From Acidobacteriota bacterium (GTDB taxonomy: Bacteria > Acidobacteriota > Terriglobia > Terriglobales > Acidobacteriaceae): DNA of 7,037 bases. The stretch spans positions 1 to 7,037 of the forward strand of contig QIAR01000163.1 in assembly GCA_003225595.1 (NCBI GenBank). The letters run 5' to 3'. Position 1 is the stretch's first letter. Each line of letters begins with the position of its first letter. Positions 1-5,199 of the stretch are shown in pieces. A program made the translations under genes and the position numbers. Below the pieces are notes generated by a model. That model searched no databases. It was given only the letters and a program-made list of their open reading frames with translations, and had not been told where the DNA came from.

Positions 1-301
1 AGGTATGGTTCCCAATGACGTGCCCGCCCGTCGCCAGCTCGCGAACGATATCGGGCCGCACGTGCACGTACCTGCCAATCAGAAAAAATGTCGCGCGCAC
101 GTTGTGTTTTGAGAGCACTTCCAACAGGCGCAGGGTGTGCGGATCATTCGGGCCGTCATCAAAAGTAAGTGCTAGCTGTTTCGACCGGCGCTCCGCCGCG
201 ATAAACGTGCGTCCGAACCATTGCCCGGTTGGAGCCATCGACTGGTAGCCTGCCGCGCTCAGGGCAGCAGCGGTCGCCGCGCCGATCAGGGAGCCGAGCA
301 T
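1..301 (-). CDS. Polysaccharide deacetylase (NodB/CE4 family), N-terminal part, runs off the left edge
   Basis: Only the first 100 codons are present. The protein starts with a hydrophobic, Ala-rich stretch (residues 1-18, MLGSLIGAAT...), which fits a signal peptide or membrane anchor. The NodB fold follows: TFDDGP at residues 46-51 is motif 1, with the catalytic base and a metal-binding Asp; RATFFLIG at 69-76 is the next conserved strand; GNHT at 97-100 is the start of the metal-binding H(S/T)xxH motif, cut by the window edge. Family members remove N- or O-acetyl groups from chitin-like oligomers, peptidoglycan or exopolysaccharide, usually outside the cytoplasm; the substrate cannot be told here. 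I chose the ATG at 301. An in-frame GTG at 328 would add nine residues. Neither start has a clear Shine-Dalgarno sequence. The gene diverges from the kinase gene at 501. Confidence 0.88.
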   Translation of the reverse strand, partial: MLGSLIGAATAAALSAAGYQSMAPTGQWFGRTFIAAERRSKQLALTFDDGPNDPHTLRLLEVLSKHNVRATFFLIGRYVHVRPDIVRELATGGHVIGNHT

Positions 302-310
302 CGTACAGAG

Positions 311-316
311 ATTGTA
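311..316 (-). promoter_or_regulatory. Candidate -10 box of the deacetylase gene, possibly leaderless
   Basis: On the minus strand TACAAT (one mismatch to TATAAT) lies nine bases before the ATG at 301. If it is used, transcription would start almost at the start codon, giving a leaderless mRNA, which agrees with the absence of a Shine-Dalgarno sequence. I see no good -35 box at the usual distance. If translation begins at the alternative GTG (328), this box would be inside the gene and the call would be wrong. Confidence 0.25.
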
Positions 317-329
317 AACAACCCTCACG

Positions 330-356
330 ATTGTCGTTGGTCATTGTTGATTGTCG
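330..356. repeat. Short direct repeat ATTGTYG x3
   Basis: ATTGTCG occurs at 330-336 and 350-356, with ATTGTTG at 343-349 between them. It lies in the divergent gap between the deacetylase and kinase genes. It may be simple-sequence drift or a weak protein-binding array; nothing else in the sequence supports a function. Confidence 0.35.
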
Positions 357-449
357 ATTTGCGAACGCCAGTTGCCGATTGGAACTGGACGTGCTCATAA
401 ATCGCCAATAGAAAATTTGCAATTCCCGCCCGGTTAGCTCTTCCCGCAA

Positions 450-478
450 TTGCCTCCCAACCCCATCCGGGATATGCT
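450..478 (+). promoter_or_regulatory. Candidate sigma70-type promoter of the deoxynucleoside kinase gene
   Basis: TTGCCT (450-455, four of six to TTGACA) is followed by a 17-base spacer and TATGCT (473-478, four of six to TATAAT). Transcription would start near 485, leaving a leader of about 16 bases before the ATG at 501. The -10 region sits in CCATCCGGGATATGCT (463-478), which resembles CCGTCCGGGATAAACT just before the aminotransferase gene (5153-5168). That second occurrence is the main reason to take it seriously. Confidence 0.4.
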
Positions 479-500
479 GCACAGCGAAGCGCCCTAACCC

Positions 501-1166
501 ATGGCCAATCTTTTTGAGCTGCCCCGCTACATTGCAGTCGAAGGTCCAATACGAGTCGGCAAAAGCACCCTGGCGCGCATTCTGGCTGAACGGTTGAGTG
601 CACAGCGGGTAATGGAACCCGAGGAAAACCCGTTCCTCGGCGCATTCTACGAGGGCAAAGCCGGTGCCACCTTCCAGGCGCAGTTCGCTTTTCTCATCCG
701 GCGCTTCGAGCAGCTCCGTGCCCTCGACCTCGGCGCGCGCTCGCAAAAGATCGTAGTCACCGATTTTATCTTCGAAAAAGACAAGCTTTTCGCCTGCCTT
801 AATCTGACCGATCAGGAACTCGAGACCTATAACCGCTACTACAATCATTTCCGCGATCAGCTCCCCACTCCCGACCTCGTCATTTACCTCCAGGCCACGC
901 CCGAAGTTCTTAAAAAGCGCCTTCGAAAGAAGAATGCCCCCGGCGAGAAAGCGGTCAATGACGAGTACTTGGAAGAAGTGATCAAGGCCTACGAACATTT
1001 CTTCTTTCACTACACGTCATCGGACCTGTTGATCGTCAATACTTCGGAAATCGATTTCGTCGACCGCAACGAAGACTTGCAAGAGCTGTTGCGCAAAGTC
1101 TCCGCCCCGATCAAAGGCACCCAATACTTCCTGCCGTTGGGGAGTCAGGAAGCGGCCAGAGCCTGA
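501..1166 (+). CDS. Deoxynucleoside kinase (dNK/dGK-dCK family)
   Basis: The 221-residue length is typical of bacterial members, which phosphorylate deoxynucleosides to 5'-monophosphates with ATP in nucleotide salvage. The P-loop is GPIRVGKST (residues 15-23) after the strand YIAVE, with Arg18 where many homologues have Gly. The TDFIFEKDK segment (87-95) occupies the place of the family's (D/E)RS motif, giving TDF and a charged EKDK instead. PDLVIYLQATPEVLKKRLRKK spans 124-144: PDLVIYL is the conserved strand and the basic run after it belongs to the arginine/lysine-rich lid. The substrate (dA, dG or dC) cannot be read from the sequence. The ATG at 501 directly precedes the first conserved strand; no Shine-Dalgarno is obvious. 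It is the first gene of a run with panB and panC, but the 229-base gap and a separate panB promoter candidate make one strict operon uncertain. Confidence 0.9.
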   Translation: MANLFELPRYIAVEGPIRVGKSTLARILAERLSAQRVMEPEENPFLGAFYEGKAGATFQAQFAFLIRRFEQLRALDLGARSQKIVVTDFIFEKDKLFACLNLTDQELETYNRYYNHFRDQLPTPDLVIYLQATPEVLKKRLRKKNAPGEKAVNDEYLEEVIKAYEHFFFHYTSSDLLIVNTSEIDFVDRNEDLQELLRKVSAPIKGTQYFLPLGSQEAARA

Positions 1167-1171
1167 AAGCA

Positions 1172-1305
1172 GTGGTCAGTCTCTAGTGGCCGGTGGTTAG
1201 TGAGGGTAAATTTCTCCCCGGTCTGAGGAATATACATCTGCTGCACCTGATTCTTGCACAAGGACTTAGCTAGCAATTGATCACTGATCCCTAGACACTA
1301 GCCAC
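1172..1305. repeat. Imperfect inverted repeat flanking about 100 bp between the kinase gene and panB
   Basis: The left arm (1172-1188, beginning GTGGTCAGT) and the reverse complement of the right arm (1289-1305, beginning GTGGCTAGT) match at 13 of 17 positions. The left side also repeats itself directly: GTGGTCAGT at 1172-1180 and GTGGTTAGT at 1193-1201. The central part has no open frame of note. The layout could be a decayed mobile or palindromic repeat element; chance enrichment of the word GTGG/CTAG is an alternative. Confidence 0.4.
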
Positions 1306-1321
1306 AACTTTCCCTTGCGTC

Positions 1322-1327
1322 TACAAT
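1322..1327 (+). promoter_or_regulatory. Candidate -10 box of panB
   Basis: TACAAT matches the -10 consensus at five of six positions and lies 68 bases before the panB start codon. The hexamer 17 bases upstream (TAGCCA, 1299-1304) is a poor -35 box and falls inside the right arm of the inverted repeat. If the box is real, panB has its own transcript with a leader of about 60 bases that includes the small hairpin at 1363-1377. Confidence 0.3.
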
Positions 1328-1362
1328 AACCCCAGCATCATCCAAGATGCGAACAGGCTCTA

Positions 1363-1390
1363 TCCGCCCGAGGCGGAGGGGCACTGGAGG
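1363..1390 (+). promoter_or_regulatory. panB ribosome binding site preceded by a small hairpin
   Basis: GGAGG (1386-1390) is five bases before the ATG at 1396 and fixes the panB start. Just upstream, TCCGCC (1363-1368) and GGCGGA (1372-1377) form a perfect six-pair stem with a three-base loop. The hairpin ends eight bases before the GGAGG, so it leaves the site accessible. Whether it has a regulatory role is unknown. Confidence 0.6.
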
Positions 1391-1395
1391 ACATC

Positions 1396-2286
1396 ATGAG
1401 TCTCACCCCGCTTGGCGAACCTCGCCAAAAAATTACCATTGCATCTCTTCGAGAAAAGAAACTCCGCCACGAACCCATTACCTGCCTGACCGCCTACGAC
1501 TACGCCAGCGCGCGCCTGGTCGACGAGGCTGGCATCGACATCATCCTGGTCGGCGACTCGCTGGCCCAGACCATGCTCGGCTACGACAACACGCTCTCGG
1601 TCACCACCGACGAGATGCTGCACCACACACGGGCCGTGCGCCGAGGCGTTAAGAACGCGCTGCTCGTGGCCGACATGCCTTATGGCTCATATCATGTCAA
1701 CCCTGATGAGGCCGTGCGCAACGCCGCGCGCTTTGTTAAGGAAGGGGGCGCAGAAGCGGTCAAGATCGAAGGCGGAGAGAAACGCGCTGATTTAATCCGT
1801 CGCATTATCGACGCCGAGATTCCCGTCACCGGGCACATCGGTTTGACTCCGCAGTCGGTGAACGTGATGGGCGGCTACAAAGTGCAAGGCAAGACGCTCG
1901 CTGCCATCGAGCAGCTCATGCGCGATGCCGTAGCACTCGATCGCGCTGGTGCGGCCTGCATTTATCTCGAAGGCATTCCGCGGGAAGTCGCCGCCATGAT
2001 CACGGCGGAAGTGGCAACTCCAACTATCGGCATCGGCGCTGGACCGGAGTGCGATGGCCAGGTGCTTGTGTTCCACGACATCCTGAACCTGACCTTCGGC
2101 CCACCGGCCAAATTTGTGCGCCGCTATGCCGACGCGGCCGCGCTGATCAGCGACGCGGTGCATGGCTTCCGTGCCGACGTTATATCCCGCCAGTATCCAT
2201 CGGACCAGGAGTCCTACCATTTGCCGAAGGAAACGCAATCGGCGCTGGACACGGTGCTGGAGCGCAAAAGGGCGATGCGGCGATAA
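1396..2286 (+). CDS. panB: 3-methyl-2-oxobutanoate hydroxymethyltransferase (ketopantoate hydroxymethyltransferase)
   Basis: PanB transfers a hydroxymethyl group from 5,10-methylene-tetrahydrofolate to 2-oxoisovalerate to make ketopantoate, the first committed step of pantothenate synthesis in the cytoplasm. The 296-residue protein is a full-length TIM barrel. Recognisable blocks are LTAYDY (31-36), VGDS (52-55) with Mg-binding Asp54, VADMPYGSY (91-99) with Mg-binding Asp93, VKIEGG (122-127) with substrate Lys123 and metal ligand Glu125, GHIGLTPQ (146-153), YLEGIP (190-195) with the presumed catalytic base Glu192, and the glycine loop GIGAG (212-216). Residue roles are transferred from E. coli PanB. 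The C-terminal 30 residues are polar and beyond the conserved core. The GGAGG site supports the ATG start. panC follows after 124 bases that carry the twin-hairpin element. Confidence 0.97.
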   Translation: MSLTPLGEPRQKITIASLREKKLRHEPITCLTAYDYASARLVDEAGIDIILVGDSLAQTMLGYDNTLSVTTDEMLHHTRAVRRGVKNALLVADMPYGSYHVNPDEAVRNAARFVKEGGAEAVKIEGGEKRADLIRRIIDAEIPVTGHIGLTPQSVNVMGGYKVQGKTLAAIEQLMRDAVALDRAGAACIYLEGIPREVAAMITAEVATPTIGIGAGPECDGQVLVFHDILNLTFGPPAKFVRRYADAAALISDAVHGFRADVISRQYPSDQESYHLPKETQSALDTVLERKRAMRR

Positions 2287-2313
2287 CTGTCAGCAATGAA
2301 TACGGCTCGTGTG

Positions 2314-2355
2314 GGGACGGGCGCCCCCGCCCGTCCATGCCGAGCACAGCTCGGC
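2314..2355. repeat. Twin-hairpin element between panB and panC
   Basis: Hairpin A has a perfect nine-pair stem, GGACGGGCG (2315-2323) with CGCCCGTCC (2328-2336), and a CCCC loop. After a two-base spacer comes hairpin B, GCCGAGC (2339-2345) with GCTCGGC (2349-2355), seven pairs and an ACA loop. Hairpin B has the same stem as the three elements at 6449-6664, and the order and spacing are the same there. No T-run follows, so it is not a classic intrinsic terminator. It may act as an intercistronic mRNA structure, or be a REP/BIME-like genomic repeat. Confidence 0.85.
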
Positions 2356-2410
2356 TTGATTCCTCCATTCATGAATTTGAGATTCTGAGTTGCTCCCGAC
2401 TCTTCACGCA

Positions 2411-3256
2411 ATGAAAATCTGCAAAACAATTCATAACATGCACGCCGCCTGTAGAGCCCTGCGCCACGAGGGCAAACGCCTCGGCCTTGTGCCTACCATG
2501 GGCGCGCTCCACGAAGGCCACCTCTCACTCGTCCGCGCCGCCAACTCACAATGCGACGTGGTCGCCGTCTCCATCTTCGTTAACCCAACCCAGTTCGGCC
2601 CCAATGAAGACTTCTCCAGATATCCGCGCACTTTTGATCGCGATCGTGAACTGTTGGACAAAGAAGGCGTCGACCTTATCTTCGCGCCTTCAGTCGAGGA
2701 GATGTATCCGCAAGGCGCTATCACTTACGTGACCGTCGAGGGCTTAAGCGATAAACTCTGCGGCAAATCGCGCCCTGGGCATTTCCGCGGCGTGACCACG
2801 GTCGTTTCCAAGCTCTTCCACATCATCGAGCCGGACGTGGCCTTTTTCGGCCAGAAAGATGCCGCTCAGGCAGCCATCATCCGTCGCATGGTGCGCGATC
2901 TGAATATGCCGGTCGAGATCGTCGTCTGCCCCATCGTGCGTGAACCGGACGGTCTGGCCATGAGCTCGCGAAATTCCTACCTCGACCCGCAGCAGCGCCA
3001 GTCCGCCTTGGTGCTCCATCGCTCGCTGATGCGCATACGAGAACTCTTCGGTAATGGTGAGCGCAGCAGCGCCAAGCTCATCGCGACAGCAAAAGAAATT
3101 CTCGCGGGATGGCCATCTGTCCGGCTGGATTATTTCGAGATCGTCAATCCCGACACCCTCGAGTCAGTAGACAACGTTTCGCACGGCGCGTTGGTTGCCT
3201 TGGCGGCATTCGTGGGAAGCACGCGTCTAATCGACAACATTCCGCTGAACGTGTAG
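2411..3256 (+). CDS. panC: Pantothenate synthetase (pantoate--beta-alanine ligase)
   Basis: PanC joins (R)-pantoate and beta-alanine through a pantoyl-adenylate intermediate, using ATP and releasing AMP and pyrophosphate. The 281-residue protein has all family blocks: PTMGALHEGH (28-37, the HIGH-like nucleotide motif), FVNPTQFGPNED (56-67), GKSRPGHFRGV (118-128), FGQKDAAQ (146-153) and REPDGLAMSSRN (177-188, the KMSKS-like loop). The C-terminal domain ends with TRLIDN (271-276). I chose the ATG at 2411 because MKICKTIHNM matches the usual N-terminus; an in-frame TTG at 2390 would add seven residues. No Shine-Dalgarno is visible before either. The last two codons and the stop (AAC GTG TAG) are part of the first unit of the tandem array at 3251, so the very C-terminus may be repeat-derived. 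Confidence 0.97.
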   Translation: MKICKTIHNMHAACRALRHEGKRLGLVPTMGALHEGHLSLVRAANSQCDVVAVSIFVNPTQFGPNEDFSRYPRTFDRDRELLDKEGVDLIFAPSVEEMYPQGAITYVTVEGLSDKLCGKSRPGHFRGVTTVVSKLFHIIEPDVAFFGQKDAAQAAIIRRMVRDLNMPVEIVVCPIVREPDGLAMSSRNSYLDPQQRQSALVLHRSLMRIRELFGNGERSSAKLIATAKEILAGWPSVRLDYFEIVNPDTLESVDNVSHGALVALAAFVGSTRLIDNIPLNV

Positions 3257-3468
3257 GCGCGGGCGTCCCCGTGCAGGTCCCTGACCGTGTAGGCGCGGGC
3301 GTCCCGCCCGTGCAGGTCCCTGAAGGTGTAGGCGCGGGCGTCCCCGTGCAGGCCCCTGAACGTGTAGGCGCGGGCGTCGCGCCCGTGCAGGCTCCCGAAC
3401 GTGTAGGCGCGGGCGTCCCGCCCGTGCAGGCTCCCGAACGTGTAGGCGCGGGCGTCCCGCCCGTGCAG
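3251..3468. repeat. Tandem array of six 36/39-bp units starting at the panC stop codon
   Basis: Units begin at 3251, 3287, 3326, 3362, 3401 and 3440, with lengths 36, 39, 36, 39, 39 and 29 (last one truncated). Each starts GTGTAGGCGCGGGCGTC and continues to GTGCAGG and a variable CCCTGAA/CTCCCGAAC tail. The 39-bp form contains CGGGCG and CGCCCG around TCC, a six-pair hairpin; unit 4 has one base change at the loop. The 36-bp form lacks three bases and so loses the hairpin. The final bases of panC (GTG TAG) are the first bases of unit 1. The array fills most of the gap between convergent panC and the glycosylase gene. Long frames on both strands across it are repeat translations, not genes. 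Confidence 0.95.
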
Positions 3469-3515
3469 CCCCCGCCCCCCGGCTTGGGTTTTGCCCTTGT
3501 GCTGCGTCCAATCAA

Positions 3516-4133
3516 TCATTCCTGCGACACAAATTCATTCCCGGCGATCACATACCGCAGCCGCATCTCCGCCGCCTTCCTGATGCCCACACGCTTAGTG
3601 ATCAACACCCGGCGCACGCGATACCCATCGTCGGCAATCCAAAGATCCGAATCGGCGCTGGTCAGGTTTTTGCCGTTGTCGCGTTCTCGCGTAATATGCA
3701 AAGCTTCCGCCAGCCGCCCCGGACCGCTAGACAGCTTGCGCAGGTCGGCGGCACGATGCAGAGAGACGCCCCGCGCATGTGCCATCTCCTCAATCCCTCC
3801 GACCGGCTCTAGCGCGCGGATCAGCACGCAGCCAGGCACTCCGTCTGGCAGGCAGGACACGTTCAGGCAATAGTGATTTCCGTAGATGAAATAAACATAG
3901 GCGTGCCCCGGTGGCCCAAACAGTACGTCGTTTCGTACCGTTCGTCCCGCTGCGGCATGTGCTGCGGGATCTCCCGTACCGAGATATGCCTCAACCTCGA
4001 CAATGCGACCGGCCAGCAACTCCCTTCCGTGGCGCCTAACCAGCACCTTGCCCAGCAGATCGCGCGACACACGCCGCGGATCACGGTTGAAGAACTGCGG
4101 CGGCAGTCGCTTGATTGCTTTCACTTTTTCCAT
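3516..4133 (-). CDS. 3-methyladenine DNA glycosylase (AAG/MPG family)
   Basis: This base-excision repair enzyme cuts the N-glycosidic bond of alkylated purines such as 3-methyladenine. With the start at 4133 it has 205 residues, normal for bacterial MPG-type enzymes. It begins RLPPQFFNRDPRRVSRDLLGK (9-29), followed by the active-site block RIVEVEAYLGTGDPAAH (43-59): Glu48, Tyr50 and His59 match human AAG Glu125, Tyr127 and His136. YVYFIYGNHYCLNV (79-92) supplies Tyr81 (human Tyr159, the intercalating region) and Asn91 (human Asn169). VLIRALEP (103-110) and SGPGRL (136-141) are also conserved. Residue matches were made by eye. Other possible starts are ATG 4139, GTG 4160 and GTG 4166; none has a convincing ribosome site, although AAGGTGG lies just before 4160. 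The gene converges on panC and diverges from the exported-protein gene at 4263. Confidence 0.94.
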   Translation of the reverse strand: MEKVKAIKRLPPQFFNRDPRRVSRDLLGKVLVRRHGRELLAGRIVEVEAYLGTGDPAAHAAAGRTVRNDVLFGPPGHAYVYFIYGNHYCLNVSCLPDGVPGCVLIRALEPVGGIEEMAHARGVSLHRAADLRKLSSGPGRLAEALHITRERDNGKNLTSADSDLWIADDGYRVRRVLITKRVGIRKAAEMRLRYVIAGNEFVSQE

Positions 4134-4181
4134 GCACATCCGTGGTACCAGTCTGAACACGTCCACCTTGCAGGCAAATCC

Positions 4182-4211
4182 TCGACTTTCGATCCCAAAA
4201 GCTCTTATAGT
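4182..4211 (+). promoter_or_regulatory. Candidate promoter of the glycine-zipper protein gene
   Basis: TCGACT (4182-4187, four of six to TTGACA) is separated by 18 bases from TATAGT (4206-4211, five of six to TATAAT). The expected start near 4218 gives a leader of about 45 bases. It lies in the divergent gap with the glycosylase gene, so the two genes probably share this control region. Confidence 0.35.
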
Positions 4212-4251
4212 TCTCCTATTCTGATCGCCTACCTGCCATTTTTTGAAAGTA

Positions 4252-4257
4252 AAGGAG
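4252..4257 (+). promoter_or_regulatory. Ribosome binding site fixing the start at 4263
   Basis: AAGGAG lies five bases before the ATG at 4263, a near-ideal site. It decides against the much longer in-frame reading that begins far upstream over the antisense of the glycosylase gene. Confidence 0.8.
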
Positions 4258-4262
4258 AGATC

Positions 4263-4847
4263 ATGCTGGGGAGAATCTTAAAGTCTACTGCGCTTCTTCT
4301 CGTCCTGGGATTGGTTGCGGCCGGGCAAACCATTCCTGCTGGCACCAGGCTCACAATTCGCATGGGTTCGGAGATCAGTTCGGCGACGGCCAGGACTGGT
4401 CAAACCTTCGATGCAACCTTGGCCCGCAACCTGACCGCTAATGGTCAAACCATAGCTAGGGCGGGAGCGCCGGTACGCGGCAAGGTAACGCTGGCCAAAT
4501 CCAGCGGCCGGCTTCATGTTCCCGGAGAGCTCTCGTTGCGTCTGACCTCGGTTGCGGTCAACGGCAAAATGGTCCCCATTTCGAGCGGCGCCTACCACCT
4601 GACGGGCAAAAGCCACACCAAGAGCAACGCCACGAAGATTGGCGGCGGCGCAGCGGCGGGCGCAGTTATCGGCGCAATCGCGGGCGGGGGAAAAGGCGCA
4701 GCGATTGGGACCCTTGCCGGGGGAGCCGCGGGAACCGGTGTAGCTGCAGCGACGGGAAAGCAGGAAGTCGTGGTTCCAGCCGAGAAGGTAATCACGTTTA
4801 CTACGACAGGAGCATCGAGCGCGGGTGCGCGTAGAAGAACCAGGTAG
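4263..4847 (+). CDS. Exported glycine-zipper protein of unknown function
   Basis: The protein has 194 residues. Residues 1-21 form a signal peptide: basic start MLGRILK, hydrophobic core STALLLVLGLVAA, likely cut before Gln22. Residues 22-115 look like a beta-rich domain (IPAGTRLTIRM, TGQTFDATLARNL, GAPVRGKVTLAK), a pattern I associate with acidobacterial exported proteins. Residues 127-166 are a glycine/alanine zipper with repeated small-xxx-small spacing, as in glycine-zipper outer-membrane proteins; this part may insert in or pack against the membrane. A beta-like segment, VVVPAEKVITFTTT (169-182), and a basic Arg-rich end follow. It probably acts in the periplasm or outer membrane. No catalytic motif is seen and no partner gene is next to it. 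It diverges from the glycosylase gene and is followed by a weak terminator, so it is likely transcribed alone. Confidence 0.85.
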   Translation: MLGRILKSTALLLVLGLVAAGQTIPAGTRLTIRMGSEISSATARTGQTFDATLARNLTANGQTIARAGAPVRGKVTLAKSSGRLHVPGELSLRLTSVAVNGKMVPISSGAYHLTGKSHTKSNATKIGGGAAAGAVIGAIAGGGKGAAIGTLAGGAAGTGVAAATGKQEVVVPAEKVITFTTTGASSAGARRRTR

Positions 4848-4864
4848 CCAGCCACGCAGGTGTT

Positions 4865-4903
4865 GGACGAGACAAGTCTCATCCATGAAAGCGTCGGCTT
4901 TTT
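4865..4903 (+). terminator. Weak candidate terminator region after the glycine-zipper gene
   Basis: Two stems follow the stop codon. GGACGAGAC (4865-4873) pairs with GTCTCATCC (4876-4884), with one mismatch and a very tight loop. AAAGC (4888-4892) then pairs with GCTTT (4897-4901) around GTCG, and the T-run reaches 4903. The second has the form of an intrinsic terminator, but its stem is only five pairs and A/T-rich at the base. Confidence 0.35.
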
Positions 4904-4942
4904 CAAGTTCTTCTTAAGCGCGCCCTACTGGGCCATTCACGA

Positions 4943-4963
4943 GATAGCTGATAGCTTCTAGCT
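4943..4963. repeat. 7-bp tandem repeat GATAGCT
   Basis: GATAGCT occurs twice in a row (4943-4956), followed by TCTAGCT (4957-4963) and a fading fourth unit TCTCGGC. It lies in the 352-base gap between the glycine-zipper and aminotransferase genes. The rest of that gap (4904-4942 and 4971-5019) shows no gene or structure I can support. Confidence 0.6.
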
Positions 4964-5019
4964 TCTCGGCATTTATGAATTAAGTTGAGGGTTCTAACTA
5001 ATCGAAGCCACGTTGGGTA

Positions 5020-5123
5020 GTGTCCGAATTTAACCACGAAGGACACGACGGAATAAGAAGGAACCGTAAAGGGTGCCCCTTCGTGTAACTTCGTGTCCTT
5101 TGTGGTTTGTGAAATTAGGACAC
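5020..5123. repeat. 104-bp near-palindromic, MITE-like element
   Basis: The left end GTGTCCGAATTT (5020-5031) matches the reverse complement of the right end (GTGTCCTAATTT, from 5123 inward) at 11 of 12 positions. Farther in, AACCACGAAGGACACGA (5032-5048) matches the inverted copy AACCACAAAGGACACGA at 16 of 17. The right arm has a few extra bases between the two blocks. The middle (about 5049-5088) is unpaired except for another CTTCGTGT word. The CACGAAGGACACGAAG word family is, to my knowledge, a widespread intergenic repeat in Acidobacteriota, Verrucomicrobiota and other phyla, often mistranslated as HEG-rich hypothetical proteins. No transposase is present; I see no convincing target-site duplication. 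Confidence 0.85.
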
Positions 5124-5162
5124 CACCGCCACTTCCGCCGCATACCAAGCCGCCGTCCGGGA

Positions 5163-5168
5163 TAAACT
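5163..5168 (+). promoter_or_regulatory. Candidate -10 box of the aminotransferase gene
   Basis: TAAACT (four of six to TATAAT) ends 31 bases before the GTG start, and lies in CCGTCCGGGATAAACT (5153-5168), similar to the segment before the kinase gene (463-478). No good -35 box is present at 16-18 bases upstream. A transcript starting near 5175 would have a leader of about 25 bases containing the ribosome site TAAGGA (5185-5190). Confidence 0.3.
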
Positions 5169-5199
5169 AGCAGGACGCAACATCTAAGGATTCATTTCC

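Noticed and set aside
159..1010. Long minus-strand open frame of 283 codons over the kinase gene
   Set aside because: It is antisense to the kinase, which has a P-loop and other family motifs, and it also overlaps the deacetylase in a different frame. Its translation shows no recognisable domain.
2339..2361. Intrinsic terminator between panB and panC
   Set aside because: Hairpin B is strong, but it is followed by TTGATT, not a T-run. The same hairpin occurs as a repeat elsewhere, so a repeat-element explanation is better.
3251..3468. CRISPR array
   Set aside because: The unit length is in range, but there are no unique spacers: the whole unit is repeated end to end. No cas gene is present.
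3130..3519. Minus-strand frame with repeated HGRDARAYTF units, and similar frames on both strands
   Set aside because: The repeats are translations of the 36/39-bp tandem array. The unit lengths are multiples of three, so several frames stay open by chance. There is no start with a ribosome site and no non-repeat domain.
3873..4262. In-frame N-terminal extension of the glycine-zipper protein
   Set aside because: It runs antisense across the glycosylase gene. The signal peptide and the AAGGAG site place the true start at 4263.
4903..5148. Minus-strand small open frame containing TTKDTKLHEG
   Set aside because: It is read out of the MITE-like repeat at 5020-5123; such KDTK/HEG peptides are typical false gene calls from this repeat.
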